In this document: one piece after another, positions 15,900 through 26,014 of the stretch
Layout of the letters: each line of letters starts with the position of its first letter
How positions within the stretch are numbered: the first letter of the stretch is position 1
Assembly (NCBI GenBank): GCA_937883755.1
Contig: CAKZYA010000004.1
Span: 150,151 to 214,150 of the forward strand
Direction of reading: 5' to 3'
Origin: an uncultured Flammeovirgaceae bacterium
GTDB lineage: Bacteria; Bacteroidota; Bacteroidia; Cytophagales; Cyclobacteriaceae
Length of the DNA stretch: 64,000 nt
The notes under the pieces: model-generated
The model's input: only the letters and a program-made list of their open reading frames with translations
The model's database searches: none
What the model was told of the DNA's origin: nothing
Position numbers and translations under genes: made by a program

Positions 15900-16912
15900 G
15901 GGTACTTTACGCTATTCAAGGAACAGGCAACGGTCATATTAGCCGGGCGCGGGATATTGTACCGATTCTTCAAGATAAAGTTGATCTTGATTTACTAATT
16001 AGCGGTATTCAAGCCGATGTTTCCCTGCCGTATTCAATTAAGTATCAATTCAAAGGGGCTGGGTTTATTTTTGGCAAATCAGGTGGAGTAGACTTGATGC
16101 GAACGTACCGTAAAGCCGATACTCGAAGGTTTTTGAAGGATGTACGAAACCTTCCAGTTCAGAAGTACGATTTAGTGATCAACGATTTTGAGCCAGTCTC
16201 AGCTTGGGCAGCATACTTTAAAAAGGTGCCTAGCGTATCGCTAAGCCACCAAAGTGCTATTTTAAATGAACATGCCCCTCAACCCCGGAAAAAAGATCCA
16301 GTCGGCAAAGCCATCCTCAAAAATTATGCGCCCACGGATAAAGCTTACGGTTTTCATTTCGCCGAATTTGACAAAAATATCTTTACTCCAATTATTCGGC
16401 AGCAACTCCGCCAGACTGACGTTCAAAATCTGGGACATTACACTGTTTATTTACCCGCCTACGATGATCAGAAACTGATCAGACGGTTAAAAACGGCTAA
16501 AGATATTGAATGGCAAGTTTTTTCCAAGCACAGTCAGCGATCTTATCGGGAAGGTAACGTGCAAATATCCCCGGTAAACAACGAGCGATTTATTCAGAGC
16601 CTGACAAGTTGTGAGGGTATTCTATGTGGAGCCGGTTTCGAGACGCCTGCTGAAGCACTGTTCTTAAAGAAAAAGCTGCTAGTTATTCCCATGAAGAATC
16701 AGTACGAACAGCACTGCAATGCAGCAGCTTTGGAATCACTTGGCGTACCCGTACTAAAGAATTTTAAGAAGAAGCAATTGCCACTCCTGCATAAATGGAT
16801 CGAGAAAGCGAAGCCAATTGAGGTAAACTATCCTGATATGACTGAGAAGATTATAGATATGGTGTTAGAAGAAAAAAGTGTGGGAGTTGGAAGAGAAAAA
16901 GTTGGAACTTAG
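15896..16912 (+). CDS. GT28/MGT-like glycosyltransferase
   Basis: The 338-residue protein begins VLYAIQGTGNGHISRARDIVP, the glycine-rich N-terminal loop and GHxSR pattern of MurG-like and UDP-glucosyltransferase-like proteins. Near residue 235 it has CEGILCGAGFETPAEALFLKKKLLVIP followed by QYEQHCNAAALESLGV, the nucleotide-sugar-binding C-terminal motif. It therefore most likely transfers a sugar from a nucleotide donor at the cytoplasmic face of the membrane. Translation is coupled to the upstream phosphoesterase (ATGA overlap). The acceptor is unknown; a membrane lipid is plausible. Confidence 0.85.
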   Translation: MRVLYAIQGTGNGHISRARDIVPILQDKVDLDLLISGIQADVSLPYSIKYQFKGAGFIFGKSGGVDLMRTYRKADTRRFLKDVRNLPVQKYDLVINDFEPVSAWAAYFKKVPSVSLSHQSAILNEHAPQPRKKDPVGKAILKNYAPTDKAYGFHFAEFDKNIFTPIIRQQLRQTDVQNLGHYTVYLPAYDDQKLIRRLKTAKDIEWQVFSKHSQRSYREGNVQISPVNNERFIQSLTSCEGILCGAGFETPAEALFLKKKLLVIPMKNQYEQHCNAAALESLGVPVLKNFKKKQLPLLHKWIEKAKPIEVNYPDMTEKIIDMVLEEKSVGVGREKVGT

Positions 16913-17039
16913 ATGAAGTAAAAGTAGCCATGTTTTTCCGTTCCGCGTGGCGTTCGCTCCGTCTCTCGTTTTCTAAAACCGCAAACAAAAAATGATCTGG
17001 TATCGTCTGTGCGCTTAAAAATGACTAAAATTTTCAAAA

Positions 17040-18416
17040 TTGACTGAACTGACTGCTGAGGAGCATGATCCTGATTTTAAGTGGGGCGTTTCAACGGCTG
17101 CTTATCAAACTGAGGGGGCTATTCTGACCGATGGGAAAGGTGTATCTATCTGGGATGAGTTTGCAAACCGTCCCGGAAAGACTTACAATAATCAAAACGC
17201 TAATCAAGCTTGTGATTTTTACCATCGCTACCAAGGTGATTTATCGATTATTCAACAGTTAGGAATTCCTAACTTCCGGTTTTCTATTGCCTGGTCGCGA
17301 GTGCTACCTAACGGTGTCGGGAAAGTAAACCAGGCTGGATTGGATTTTTATGACCGACTCATTGATAGCTGCCTAGAGAAAGGTATTACTCCTTGGGTTA
17401 CTCTGTATCATTGGGATCTACCAGCTGCTTTGGATAAGCAAGGTGGGTGGACAAACCGTGATATAATTGGGTGGTTTACTGAGTACATTGAACGGGTGGT
17501 GAGCCGTTATCAAGACCGGGTAACTTACTGGATGATACTCAATGAGCCGATGGTTTTTACTGGGGCTGGCTATTTCTTTGGAATTCATGCTCCTGGTAAG
17601 CGGGGAATGAAATTTTTTTTATCAGCGGTGCATCACGCTACACTCTGTCAGGCTGAAGGCGGGCGAGTTGTTCGTAGCCTGCAATCAACGGCTCAAATTG
17701 GTACTACCTTTTCTTGTTCTTTAGTGGAACCTCATACGTCTCGCCTGCGTGATGTTCGGGCTGCCCAGCGGGTAGATGCATTATTGAATCGCTTGTTTAT
17801 TGAACCAACGCTGGGAAAAGGTTATCCAATCGATCAACTTCCGGTTTTATCCCGATTGGAAAAATTTATGAAGTCGGGCGATGAAAAGAGTTTAAAGTTT
17901 GATTTTGATTTTATTGGCTTGCAATGCTACACTCGGGAAGTAATCCGATACTCATGGTCCATGCCTTACATCTTTGCTCGGCAAGTTTCTCCCCAACAAA
18001 GGGGAGTACCTACTACACTTATGGGTTGGGAGATAAACTCTGATTCAATTTACCGTATTCTAAAGCTTTTTCATCAGCGCTACTCGATCGATACACTAAT
18101 TGTTACCGAAAATGGTGCGGCATTCACTGATGTGGTACAAGATGGTAGAGTAGCTGATGAAGAACGACAGCAGTACCTGAACAGTCATATCCAAGCCTGT
18201 ATGCGGGCTAAGCAACAGGGGGTTCCTTTAAAAGGGTACTTTGTATGGACATTAACTGATAATTTTGAGTGGGCCGAAGGATATCGCCCTACCTTTGGGT
18301 TGGTACACGTAAACTTTCAGACTCAAAAAAGAACGATTAAGCAGTCAGGCTACTGGTACGCTAATCTAATAGAGCGATATACAACAGAGGATCAGCGTCA
18401 AGACGCAGGTACTTGA
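17040..18416 (+). CDS. Glycoside hydrolase family 1 beta-glucosidase
   Basis: The 458-residue protein has the GH1 N-terminal signature FKWGVSTAAYQTEGA, acid/base glutamate in YWMILNEPM (about residue 169) and nucleophile in IVTENGAAF (about residue 357). GWTNRDI and FVWTLTDNFEWAEGY complete the active site. It should release terminal beta-linked sugars, most likely glucose. No signal peptide is visible, so it is cytoplasmic. The frame has a stop at 17022-17024 and no ATG before the conserved N-terminus, so the TTG at 17040 is the only plausible start. It follows the glycosyltransferase gene by 127 bases but probably forms its own unit. Confidence 0.92.
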   Translation: MTELTAEEHDPDFKWGVSTAAYQTEGAILTDGKGVSIWDEFANRPGKTYNNQNANQACDFYHRYQGDLSIIQQLGIPNFRFSIAWSRVLPNGVGKVNQAGLDFYDRLIDSCLEKGITPWVTLYHWDLPAALDKQGGWTNRDIIGWFTEYIERVVSRYQDRVTYWMILNEPMVFTGAGYFFGIHAPGKRGMKFFLSAVHHATLCQAEGGRVVRSLQSTAQIGTTFSCSLVEPHTSRLRDVRAAQRVDALLNRLFIEPTLGKGYPIDQLPVLSRLEKFMKSGDEKSLKFDFDFIGLQCYTREVIRYSWSMPYIFARQVSPQQRGVPTTLMGWEINSDSIYRILKLFHQRYSIDTLIVTENGAAFTDVVQDGRVADEERQQYLNSHIQACMRAKQQGVPLKGYFVWTLTDNFEWAEGYRPTFGLVHVNFQTQKRTIKQSGYWYANLIERYTTEDQRQDAGT

Positions 18417-18562
18417 GGCATATAGCACTTATCTTTATTTTTAGGTCTTAAGCGCTTCACTTTTTCGCGGATTTTCTTTAGCAGATCTTCCTCCTCAATT
18501 TTTTGATACCCTAACCGAAAAACTCGTTGTTTTAGATCAGAGGTTGTGTGTGTGGTTTTCAT
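18398..18562 (-). CDS. Small basic protein of 54 residues, possible gene
   Basis: An ATG frame gives 54 residues, beginning MKTTHTTSDLKQRVFRLGYQ and continuing with a highly charged helix (KIEEEDLLKKIREKVKRLRP). It lies 54 bases downstream of the unknown 146-residue gene on the same strand, so it could be the second gene of that unit. Its end overlaps the GH1 coding end by 19 bases. The composition looks protein-like, but no homologue was recognised. Confidence 0.35.
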   Translation of the reverse strand: MKTTHTTSDLKQRVFRLGYQKIEEEDLLKKIREKVKRLRPKNKDKCYMPQVPAS

Positions 18563-18616
18563 ATGCGATCAGATTACAAAATCCTTCGCCAGTGCCAGAT
18601 GATCCTATCCTTTAAG

Positions 18617-19057
18617 TTAAGTTTCTGCTAAACTGATATTTTGCTCTTCACTTAAGAAAGAATAGGCATCTTCTGGTTGGGTAAAGATTTTTAGGTTAAT
18701 GTTGCTAATGGAGGGCTCTTCTAGCCACTCACGATGAAGTACTAATTTACGTTTAGAAAATAACGTGGTTAGTACTGCTATTTGGCAAGTGTTTCCAGGT
18801 GCGGTATAACTGTATAGCTTGTTGCAAGTATCAGACCATTTCTTGATAAAGAAGAAAAACTCATGGGGGTTGATGTCCTGGAAAAAGTCTTTTGCCAGAA
18901 GCCACTTATTAGTATTATATACTGCGGCAATGTTCATGGCAATATCCATAGTTTGGTGATACAAGGCAGACTCACCATAACCATGAAAATTAATGACAAC
19001 TACACCAAAGTCTCGGTTATACTCTGCGGTAGCTAAGCTGTTGACAATTTTGTACAT
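18617..19057 (-). CDS. Unknown protein, possibly SpoIIAA/STAS-like
   Basis: The 146-residue protein opens with a beta-hairpin-like region (YNRDFGVVVINFHGYG), then a helix and NKWLLAKDFFQDINPHEFFFFIKKW. This order (short strands, a helix, and a conserved middle segment with KWL-x-D) resembles the STAS/SpoIIAA-like sensor proteins common in Bacteroidota, but the match is by eye only. No signal peptide or membrane segment is seen. Its upstream region is a 356-bp A/T-rich intergenic stretch. Confidence 0.6.
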   Translation of the reverse strand: MYKIVNSLATAEYNRDFGVVVINFHGYGESALYHQTMDIAMNIAAVYNTNKWLLAKDFFQDINPHEFFFFIKKWSDTCNKLYSYTAPGNTCQIAVLTTLFSKRKLVLHREWLEEPSISNINLKIFTQPEDAYSFLSEEQNISLAET

Positions 19058-19413
19058 AAAGTAAACAGTTAGTAAAAAATTGTACCAATCTTTTAATATA
19101 AGATCGGTAGGAATCAGAAGACTTAGAAAATTGCTTAGGACGTAGGTCAGTGCAGTTAAAACAAATATAGTGATAAAAAATAAGAAAAACTTATTTTTTA
19201 TGTAAAAAAATCGTAAAAATAACAGATGATTAAGCTATATTTTTATAAAATATTTAATAGTGTAGACAAAATGACTTTAATTACTTATTAAGAGTAAGTA
19301 ATTATTCTAAAAGTATAAATGGAAGTAATGGCCGAAATGGTATGTACTTGAATGAATAATTACTTGTCAGATAGATAAAAATGCTTGGCGGAGACCTTGA
19401 AAAGTTTAATAGA
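19058..19413. other. 356-bp A/T-rich intergenic region
   Basis: No coding frame, hairpin or repeat of note is visible. It must contain the promoter for the 146-residue gene on the minus strand and the 3' end of the DUF255 transcription unit. Confidence 0.4.
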
Positions 19414-21486
19414 CTAGCGAATTTGTGCCAGGGCACGGTCTACCTGAGTGACGGGCATTTTGCAGATCTTATTTTGACATACGTAAATGGTAGTCTGACC
19501 TTCTACCAGTTTATTTTCTAGCAATGCTAAGCTTCCTTCAGACTCACCGCCTAAAAACAATACATTGGGTAGATACTGCTGATCTAAGGCTTGCCGGATA
19601 ATTTGCGGTGACTCACCGAGAATAGCTACCTCATAAGGCTCATGAATAACTTGTCCGAGCAAACTAGCCCAGTTTGCGTGAAAGTTAGGATACTCCTGTA
19701 TAGTTGAGTACATGGTAGCTAGCATAGTTTTAGCTTGCGTGGTGTATTGATCATTTGCTAAGAGTAACCCCAAAGTCCAGAAGTTTTGTGCCATTACCGA
19801 GTTTGAACTAGGAATAACATTGTCGCTAATTTCTTTTTGTCGGGCGATGAGAGAAGCATGCCGACTAGAGGTATAAAATAATAAGGGGCTATCTTCGTCT
19901 GAGAAATGTTCTAGTACGTAATCGGTTAATGACTGGGCAGTATACAGCCAGGTCTCGTCAAAAGTAGCCTGATATAAGTTAATGAAAGCAGCAATAGTAA
20001 AAGCATAGTCGTCTAAAAAGCCCTCAATACTGGCTACCCCGTCTTTGTAACTACGGGTGAGGGAAAAACCATCTTGCATGATTTTTTCTTTTAAAAAGTC
20101 AGCGTTAGTTAGAGCTATTTGTAAGAAATGATATTCACCAAACGCCCGATAAGCATTGACGTAGCCATTGAGCATCTGGGCATTCCAGGCAGTGAGCACT
20201 TTATCATCCAGGCCTGGTCTTGTTCGTTGTTCTCGGTAGTCTAATAGCCTTTCTTTGGCCTGCTGTATTGTTTGACTTAATTCAACAGTTGATTGATCGG
20301 TAGCGCTGGTAAGTCGCTGCCTGGGGTACAAAATATTTTTTCCTTCCTCCCAATTACCTTTGCTCGAGATATTAAAGTATTCCACAAACTGAGGAGCGTC
20401 CTCCCCAAGTACTTGTTCAATTTCAGCTTGATCCCATACATAAAACTTGCCTTCTTCTCCCTCACTATCGGCATCTAATGAAGAATAAAATGCACCTTCA
20501 GAAGAGGTCATCTCCCGCTCAACAAATGCTAAGGTTTCGTAGACTATACTACGGTATAGTGAGTCACCAGTGAGCTGATGAGCCTGACTGTACAAGCTAA
20601 CTAGCTGGGCATTATCATACAACATTTTCTCAAAGTGTGGCACTTTCCACTGGCTATCGGTAGAGTAGCGGGCAAATCCACCGCCTAAGTGATCATAAAT
20701 ACCTCCCAGTGCCATTTTGTCAAGCGTGGTCAGTACTGCTTCTCGGGCTGACTCATTACTAGAGTAATAGTAGTACTGCATTAAAAAACTCAGATTAACG
20801 GGCATAGGAAACTTAGGAGCACCCTGGTTACCCCCCCACTTAAAATCTATCTGAGGTTTCCAGGTATCAAAGAGTTGATCTAACGCTTCCGCTGAATAGC
20901 TAGCTTGAGAACTAACAACTTCTAACTGATCAATAGCCTGAATGCCTTCAGTAACTTGAGACGCAATCGTTTTTATTCGTTCAGGGTCATCCCGATAGGT
21001 TTCCGCCAGCTTTTGTAGCACCTGCATCCATTGATCTTTGGGTAAATAGGTTCCGGTAAAGAAGGGGCGTCCGTCGGGTAGGGCTACGGCATTCAGAGGC
21101 CAGCCTCCTCGCCCGGTCAGTAGCTGAGAAGCATTCATGTATACTTGGTCAACATCTGGTCGCTCTTCCCGGTCTACTTTAATGGAGACAAAATGTTGGT
21201 TCATAAAGTCAGCCACAGTAGAATCTTCAAAACTTTCGTGTTCCATCACGTGGCACCAGTGGCAGGCGGCGTAGCCAATACTCACAATTACTAGCTTTTC
21301 TTCCTGAGCAGCTTTTTCTAAGGCTTCCTCTCCCCAGGGGTACCAGTCAACTGGATTGTAGGCATGCTGAAGCAGATACGGACTAGTTTCGTTAATTAAT
21401 GCATTGGTAGATTGCGTATCCAAAGACTGGGCACAGGCTGATGTGAGAAATAAAGAAACCAGAAACAGTAGTAGATGAGGGCGCAT
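19414..21486 (-). CDS. Thioredoxin-domain DUF255 protein (YyaL/SPATA20 family), exported
   Basis: The 690-residue protein starts with a signal peptide with a lipoprotein-like SAC at residue 18. The first mature segment, [29 protein letters not shown], is the family signature, followed by a thioredoxin-like domain with [16 protein letters not shown] (CxxC) and [13 protein letters not shown]. The remaining about 450 residues form an alpha/alpha-barrel like that of N-acylglucosamine 2-epimerases and six-hairpin glycosidases, with [15 protein letters not shown]. The function of the family is not established; a redox-linked role is suggested by the CxxC. Its length fits the family. Confidence 0.9.
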   Translation of the reverse strand: MRPHLLLFLVSLFLTSACAQSLDTQSTNALINETSPYLLQHAYNPVDWYPWGEEALEKAAQEEKLVIVSIGYAACHWCHVMEHESFEDSTVADFMNQHFVSIKVDREERPDVDQVYMNASQLLTGRGGWPLNAVALPDGRPFFTGTYLPKDQWMQVLQKLAETYRDDPERIKTIASQVTEGIQAIDQLEVVSSQASYSAEALDQLFDTWKPQIDFKWGGNQGAPKFPMPVNLSFLMQYYYYSSNESAREAVLTTLDKMALGGIYDHLGGGFARYSTDSQWKVPHFEKMLYDNAQLVSLYSQAHQLTGDSLYRSIVYETLAFVEREMTSSEGAFYSSLDADSEGEEGKFYVWDQAEIEQVLGEDAPQFVEYFNISSKGNWEEGKNILYPRQRLTSATDQSTVELSQTIQQAKERLLDYREQRTRPGLDDKVLTAWNAQMLNGYVNAYRAFGEYHFLQIALTNADFLKEKIMQDGFSLTRSYKDGVASIEGFLDDYAFTIAAFINLYQATFDETWLYTAQSLTDYVLEHFSDEDSPLLFYTSSRHASLIARQKEISDNVIPSSNSVMAQNFWTLGLLLANDQYTTQAKTMLATMYSTIQEYPNFHANWASLLGQVIHEPYEVAILGESPQIIRQALDQQYLPNVLFLGGESEGSLALLENKLVEGQTTIYVCQNKICKMPVTQVDRALAQIR

Positions 21487-21831
21487 ATAATTGAGTTGAT
21501 AAAATAGTGCAATTCCTAAATCCGAACGACAAAGCTGAAAAATTAGTTTGTGAATTTCTGTATACAGATATCGTCTCAGAATTAGAATTTATACTAATTC
21601 TTAACATCAGGGCAAAAAAATCACATAGTGAAAAATGGAATTCTGAGGACTGAACTACGCATACGCTAACTTTTGGTAGAGATTAGGTAATATAGAAAGG
21701 TGGCAATCTTTAAAGTAGATCGACAACCTTCAGTCTTAATTTAGAAGGTACATGAATCAAAAACCAGTAAGAATGATTGGGAAAGTTAAGAGTTGAATTG
21801 ATAAATTAAGCATTTTGAACTCGTACTAATT
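21487..21831. other. 345-bp intergenic region between divergent genes
   Basis: It should hold the promoters of the DUF255 gene and the hybrid histidine kinase. It is A/T-rich, with no clear dyad, repeat or RNA element seen by eye. Confidence 0.4.
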
Positions 21832-24693
21832 ATGGCTAAAATCCGAGCTCGGAATGATGAAGAGTTAGAGCAGTTAGCGAATAAAATAGCTAGTCTGGAA
21901 CAGCAACTTGTCGAGCAGAATTCAGCCTTTCAGCAGCTAGCCGAGGGGGTAGAAAATGGCTATTGGCAATGGGTGATTTCTACCGATACCTTTAAGGCAA
22001 GTCCCCAATTATGTGAATTTCTAGGATGCCCATCTAACCTTGATCAAGGGCAGCAATTACATTGGAGAGATATTTTATCTACAGATGATTTTGCTGTACT
22101 CAGCCGGGCAATCAATCAACTACGTCCCAATAATAATAGTCGCTTTGAGCTTGAGATAAAAGCAACTCTTCATTTACCAGAACCAGTAATCTGCCAAGGT
22201 AGTGTTATTGAGTGGGATCAGCAGGGAAAACCTGAGGTAGTTGTAGGCTTTTTCAAAAGAGTATTGGCGGAAAAGACAATTCAAAGTGAGTTGGCTCAAC
22301 GGAAAAACTGGTTTCACTGGATGGCTGAAAATATTCCTGGAGTATCCATTGTAGTTTTTGACCAAGAATACCGCTATTTCACTTACGAAAAATTTACAGA
22401 TATAGAGGATACTGCTGTAGAAGGAGTGATCGGAAAAACCTTATATGAAATAGCGACTCCTGAAGAAGTAGCTTTTTTGGAGCCTATTTATGAGCAAGTG
22501 CTGGTTGGAAAGTGCCTAGAACACGAAGTGGTCTATAAAGATAGGACGTACTATTCACAGTTTATTCCACTTTATGAGGAAGGAAAAATAACCCAAGGTC
22601 TAGTATTCTCATTAGATATCAGTCAAACTAAAGGGTTTGAGCAGCAATTAGCTTCTTTTATAAAACAGGCTCCTGCTGCTATTGCCGTCTTTGATACTAA
22701 TATGCACTATGTTGCTGCTAGCCAGCACTGGGTAGATTATATGCTAAATGGTAAAAATGTTATCGGAAAGTCATTCTATGACAATTACCCTAAGATCACA
22801 CTAGAGTGGAAGGATATTCTTCAAGATAGCCTACAAGGGAATATTAATCAAAATGATGCAGAGCGAATTATTCTAGAAGATGGTTCAGAAAAGTGGCTAA
22901 GTTGGGAAGTAAAACCCTGGTATTTATCAATAAATCAAGTAGGTGGACTGATTATTATTACCGAGGATATTACCAAACGAAAAAAATCGGAGCTTGCTTT
23001 TCAGAATTATCAGCAGGGGTTAAAAATTCTCACCCAAATTAGTGCAAATTATCAGCTTAGTTTAGAAGAGCAACTGCAGGAGCTATTAATCTCAGTAGCT
23101 AATTACTTTGACCTTTCAATGGGAATAATTAGTCACGTCAGTGGTGATAATTGTATGGTGGAGTACGCTATAAATTTGGAAGATGAAGCTGACTTAAAAG
23201 TTGAAGCGGGTAATCAGTTTGCCTTGCAAGAAATGTACTGTAGTATTTCATATGCTAACGATGACATATTTGCGAGGACAAGTATGGGAAGATCAGAATA
23301 CCAAAGTCACCCAGCCTATCAACGCTTCCAACTAGAAACGTATGTTGGCTCGCCTTTGTGGGTAGGGGGTGAAAAGTACGGAACTATCAGTTTTTTCTCA
23401 CCAGAAGAGCGACTTTCCCCCTTTACGGAAAATGAGGTGGATTTTATGCGGCTGGTGGCACGCTGGGTAGGCACCACTCTAGAACGCTCTTATCATGAGC
23501 GTCAGTTGGTTGCCGCTCGAGAGCAGGCTGAGGAAGCCACGCAGGCTAAAACAGATTTTCTGTCTACTATGTCGCACGAGATTCGCACCCCGATGAATGC
23601 GGTAATAGGTATGAGCCATTTCTTACTGGAAGAAAACCCACGTGAAGATCAATTAAAATCATTGCAAATCTTGAAATTTTCCGCTGACCTGCTTCTATCC
23701 TTGATCAATGATATACTGGATTTTAGTAAAATAGAAGCAGGGAAAATCGTACTAGAAAAGGTAAGCTTTAACTTAAAAGAGGTTCTTCAGGGAATTAAGG
23801 CTGCTCAGGGAATTAAAGCACAAGAAAAACAAGTAAGGCTCAAGCTGAGGTGGGACGATGATTTACCCGAAATGATTATTGGGGATTCGGTACGGCTGGG
23901 GCAAATCATCAATAACTTGGTGAGTAACGCTATAAAATTTACGCATCAAGGTCAGGTTTGTATTGATGTTGAATTACTCGAGGAATACCCGCAAAGTGTT
24001 AGAGTAGGTTTTAAAGTACAAGATACCGGCATCGGTATATCTCAAGAGCAAATAGAAGCTATTTTTGATGAGTTTAGCCAAGCTAGTTCTAGCACTACTC
24101 GAAAGTTTGGTGGAACTGGTTTAGGGCTAGCTATCACTAAAAAGTTACTCGAGATGCAGGGAAGCCAGATTGAGGTAACAAGTGAAGTGGGAAAAGGGTC
24201 TACTTTTTCGTTTGAATTAAATCTGGAAAAGAGCAATAAGAAATCTACTAAAGACAGTGCGAGTACGGCACCCGATGAGATTTATTTTGCTAGTCTAGAA
24301 GGACTACGAGTACTCTTGGTTGAAGATAATCCAGTAAATCAGTATGTAGCGGCTCGTTTTATCAAAAAATGGAAGGTGACCTTACTAGATACCGCTGAAA
24401 ATGGGGAGGAAGCTCTGGAGAAAGTACAGCAGCATAGCTATGATGTAATTCTCATGGATTTACAGATGCCCGTTATGGATGGTTATAAAGCAACTGAGAA
24501 TATTCGGGACTGGGAAAGACATCATGGAAAACAACCGATTCCAATTATAGCACTGACCGCTTCGGCTACCCTGGCTACCCGAGAGAAAGTGGTATCATTA
24601 GGAATGAATGATTTTTTAACTAAACCCTTTGATCCCAAAGAACTATATGCCCGGTTGCGCACCCATTGGAAACCAAAAGAAAACGGAAGATAA
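21832..24693 (+). CDS. Soluble hybrid histidine kinase: coiled coil, three PAS, GAF, HisKA, HATPase, REC
   Basis: The 953-residue protein has no membrane segment. An N-terminal coiled coil (residues 5-35) leads into PAS domains (about 35-140, 160-265 and 275-390), then a GAF domain (about 400-560). The HisKA H-box is FLSTMSHEIRTPMNAVIG (His near 582), the ATPase N box NNLVSNAIKF, and the G boxes DTGIGI and GGTGLGLAI. The receiver domain starts LRVLLVEDNPVNQ and has its phospho-acceptor Asp in VILMDLQMPVMDG (near 875) and TKPF for the conserved Lys. It senses a cytoplasmic signal through PAS/GAF. The reading frame ends right after REC, while about 360 bp downstream look like a decayed Hpt-like tail. 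Confidence 0.94.
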   Translation: MAKIRARNDEELEQLANKIASLEQQLVEQNSAFQQLAEGVENGYWQWVISTDTFKASPQLCEFLGCPSNLDQGQQLHWRDILSTDDFAVLSRAINQLRPNNNSRFELEIKATLHLPEPVICQGSVIEWDQQGKPEVVVGFFKRVLAEKTIQSELAQRKNWFHWMAENIPGVSIVVFDQEYRYFTYEKFTDIEDTAVEGVIGKTLYEIATPEEVAFLEPIYEQVLVGKCLEHEVVYKDRTYYSQFIPLYEEGKITQGLVFSLDISQTKGFEQQLASFIKQAPAAIAVFDTNMHYVAASQHWVDYMLNGKNVIGKSFYDNYPKITLEWKDILQDSLQGNINQNDAERIILEDGSEKWLSWEVKPWYLSINQVGGLIIITEDITKRKKSELAFQNYQQGLKILTQISANYQLSLEEQLQELLISVANYFDLSMGIISHVSGDNCMVEYAINLEDEADLKVEAGNQFALQEMYCSISYANDDIFARTSMGRSEYQSHPAYQRFQLETYVGSPLWVGGEKYGTISFFSPEERLSPFTENEVDFMRLVARWVGTTLERSYHERQLVAAREQAEEATQAKTDFLSTMSHEIRTPMNAVIGMSHFLLEENPREDQLKSLQILKFSADLLLSLINDILDFSKIEAGKIVLEKVSFNLKEVLQGIKAAQGIKAQEKQVRLKLRWDDDLPEMIIGDSVRLGQIINNLVSNAIKFTHQGQVCIDVELLEEYPQSVRVGFKVQDTGIGISQEQIEAIFDEFSQASSSTTRKFGGTGLGLAITKKLLEMQGSQIEVTSEVGKGSTFSFELNLEKSNKKSTKDSASTAPDEIYFASLEGLRVLLVEDNPVNQYVAARFIKKWKVTLLDTAENGEEALEKVQQHSYDVILMDLQMPVMDGYKATENIRDWERHHGKQPIPIIALTASATLATREKVVSLGMNDFLTKPFDPKELYARLRTHWKPKENGR

Positions 24694-25056
24694 TCCTGAC
24701 GTGAGACTTGCTTTAACTGAGGGGCTTACGGTGAACCTCGAGATTTTTGATGTTCTTACGGGTAGTAGTAAAGCTAAAAGAATGGATCTGTGTCAGGAAG
24801 TTGAGAGCATACTTAGAAAACTGATTCAAGAAGTAGAAGATGTACAAAAGATACTGATTACCAAAAGCTTGCTAGTACCTTGCGCCAGGTAGAATCAACT
24901 TTTACCACATTCAAAATAGAACCTCTGGGTAGTTTAATTCAGGAAATATCTGCGAACTCTGAAATCATGAATGAGAAGATTAGTAAAAATCTAGTAAACT
25001 ATTGCCAGTAGGTACTGGGTAATATTCAGGAATATAAATCAGAGATGGGGGATTAA
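24694..25056 (+). pseudogene. Decayed Hpt-like C-terminal extension of the hybrid kinase
   Basis: After the kinase stop, helical Hpt-like sequence continues in two other pieces. A frame shifted by +1 encodes EIFDVLTGSSKAKRM and ESILRKLIQEVEDVQKILI up to a stop at 24890-24892. The original frame encodes DYQKLASTLRQVESTFTTF and EPLGSLIQEIS up to TAG at 25009-25011, then QEYKSEMGD to TAA at 25054-25056. This order matches Hpt domains fused to hybrid kinases in Bacteroidota, but the phospho-acceptor His expected near TLRQVESTF is missing. Two frame changes and a stop indicate a remnant, unless there are sequencing errors. Confidence 0.55.
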
Positions 25057-25121
25057 GCGTACTTGATTCAGAGGGTGCAAATTTTTTTTGAATTCTGCTT
25101 TCTTTTATGGTCTTTAGCCGC

Positions 25122-25658
25122 ATGAAAAAACGCGTTGCTATTGATATGGATGAGGTAATGGCCGATCCCTACGAAAAACTGATTCGGCTCTACGAAGAAG
25201 AATATGGAATCCCAATTGATCAAAGCAAATTGCCTGGGCACTATTTGCAGGACATAGTGCACCCTGATCACCGCTCATCAATTCGCCGCTACCTTTTTGC
25301 TAAAGATTTTTTTGAAGATTTAGTGGTAATGCCCAACAGTCAGGAAGTGATGCGGGAGATGCACGAGCATTATGAGATTTTCATCGTAACGGCAGCGATG
25401 GAGTTTCCTGATTCACTTGGTCCGAAGTATCGTTGGTTGGAGCGATATTTTCCGTTTATTCACTGGAGCCACTACGTATTTTGTGGTGATAAAAGTATCG
25501 TTCAGGCTGATTTTTTAGTTGATGATCATGCTAAAAATCTAGTCAATTTTTCGGGCGAGCCCCTTTTGTTCTCATCTCCACATAATGCTTACGAAACGCG
25601 ATTTACCCGGCTCAATAATTGGCAAGAGGTAGCCCAATATTTTTTATCAGACGTATGA
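25122..25658 (+). CDS. HAD-family 5'(3')-deoxyribonucleotidase (NT5C type)
   Basis: The 178-residue protein starts MKKRVAIDMDEVMADP, HAD motif I with the two Asp residues (DMDEV), and continues with VTAAMEF (motif II region) and DFLVDDHAKNL (motif IV). This matches the NT5C family that dephosphorylates deoxynucleoside monophosphates. The ATG at 25122 is chosen over 25107 because the conserved strand starts immediately after it. The stop overlaps the SemiSWEET start (ATGA), so the two are translated together; a combined nucleotide/sugar role is not proven. Confidence 0.88.
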   Translation: MKKRVAIDMDEVMADPYEKLIRLYEEEYGIPIDQSKLPGHYLQDIVHPDHRSSIRRYLFAKDFFEDLVVMPNSQEVMREMHEHYEIFIVTAAMEFPDSLGPKYRWLERYFPFIHWSHYVFCGDKSIVQADFLVDDHAKNLVNFSGEPLLFSSPHNAYETRFTRLNNWQEVAQYFLSDV

Positions 25659-25909
25659 AGTGGTTAGATATTCTAGGAATTATCGCTGGTACCTGCACCA
25701 CATTGGCTTTTTTACCCCAGGCAGTGAAAACTTGGCAGTCCCGTTCGGCAGGCGATCTATCGATGGGTACGTTTATGTTGTTAGTTGTCGGGCTAATATT
25801 ATGGCTGATCTACGGAATCATACTTTACAACTGGCCAATTATACTTACCAACGGATTCACGTTGCTAATCGCTAGTTCAATATTGTATTTCAAATTTCGC
25901 TATCCGTAA
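25655..25909 (+). CDS. SemiSWEET sugar transporter (PQ-loop family)
   Basis: The 84-residue protein has three membrane helices (DILGIIAGTCTTLAFLPQ, FMLLVVGLILWLIYGIIL and IILTNGFTLLIASSILYF) and the PQ motif FLPQAVKTWQSRSAGDLS, characteristic of bacterial SemiSWEET proteins. These form homodimers that let sugars diffuse across the inner membrane. The start overlaps the stop of the nucleotidase gene. An upstream in-frame TTG at 25619 would extend it into that gene and is unlikely. Confidence 0.92.
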   Translation: MKWLDILGIIAGTCTTLAFLPQAVKTWQSRSAGDLSMGTFMLLVVGLILWLIYGIILYNWPIILTNGFTLLIASSILYFKFRYP

Positions 25910-26014
25910 TAAATCAGCTCTTTGCTAGAACTTCATCTAGACTTCACACTAGTCTCCTGAATTTTTCGTAATATTGCTATCTGCCCAACCTATTTTTTAC
26001 ATAAATTGCCACTC

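Noticed and set aside
24629..24892. Independent 87-residue gene after the hybrid kinase
   Set aside because: It overlaps the receiver domain in a shifted frame and its later part fits a decayed Hpt domain better.
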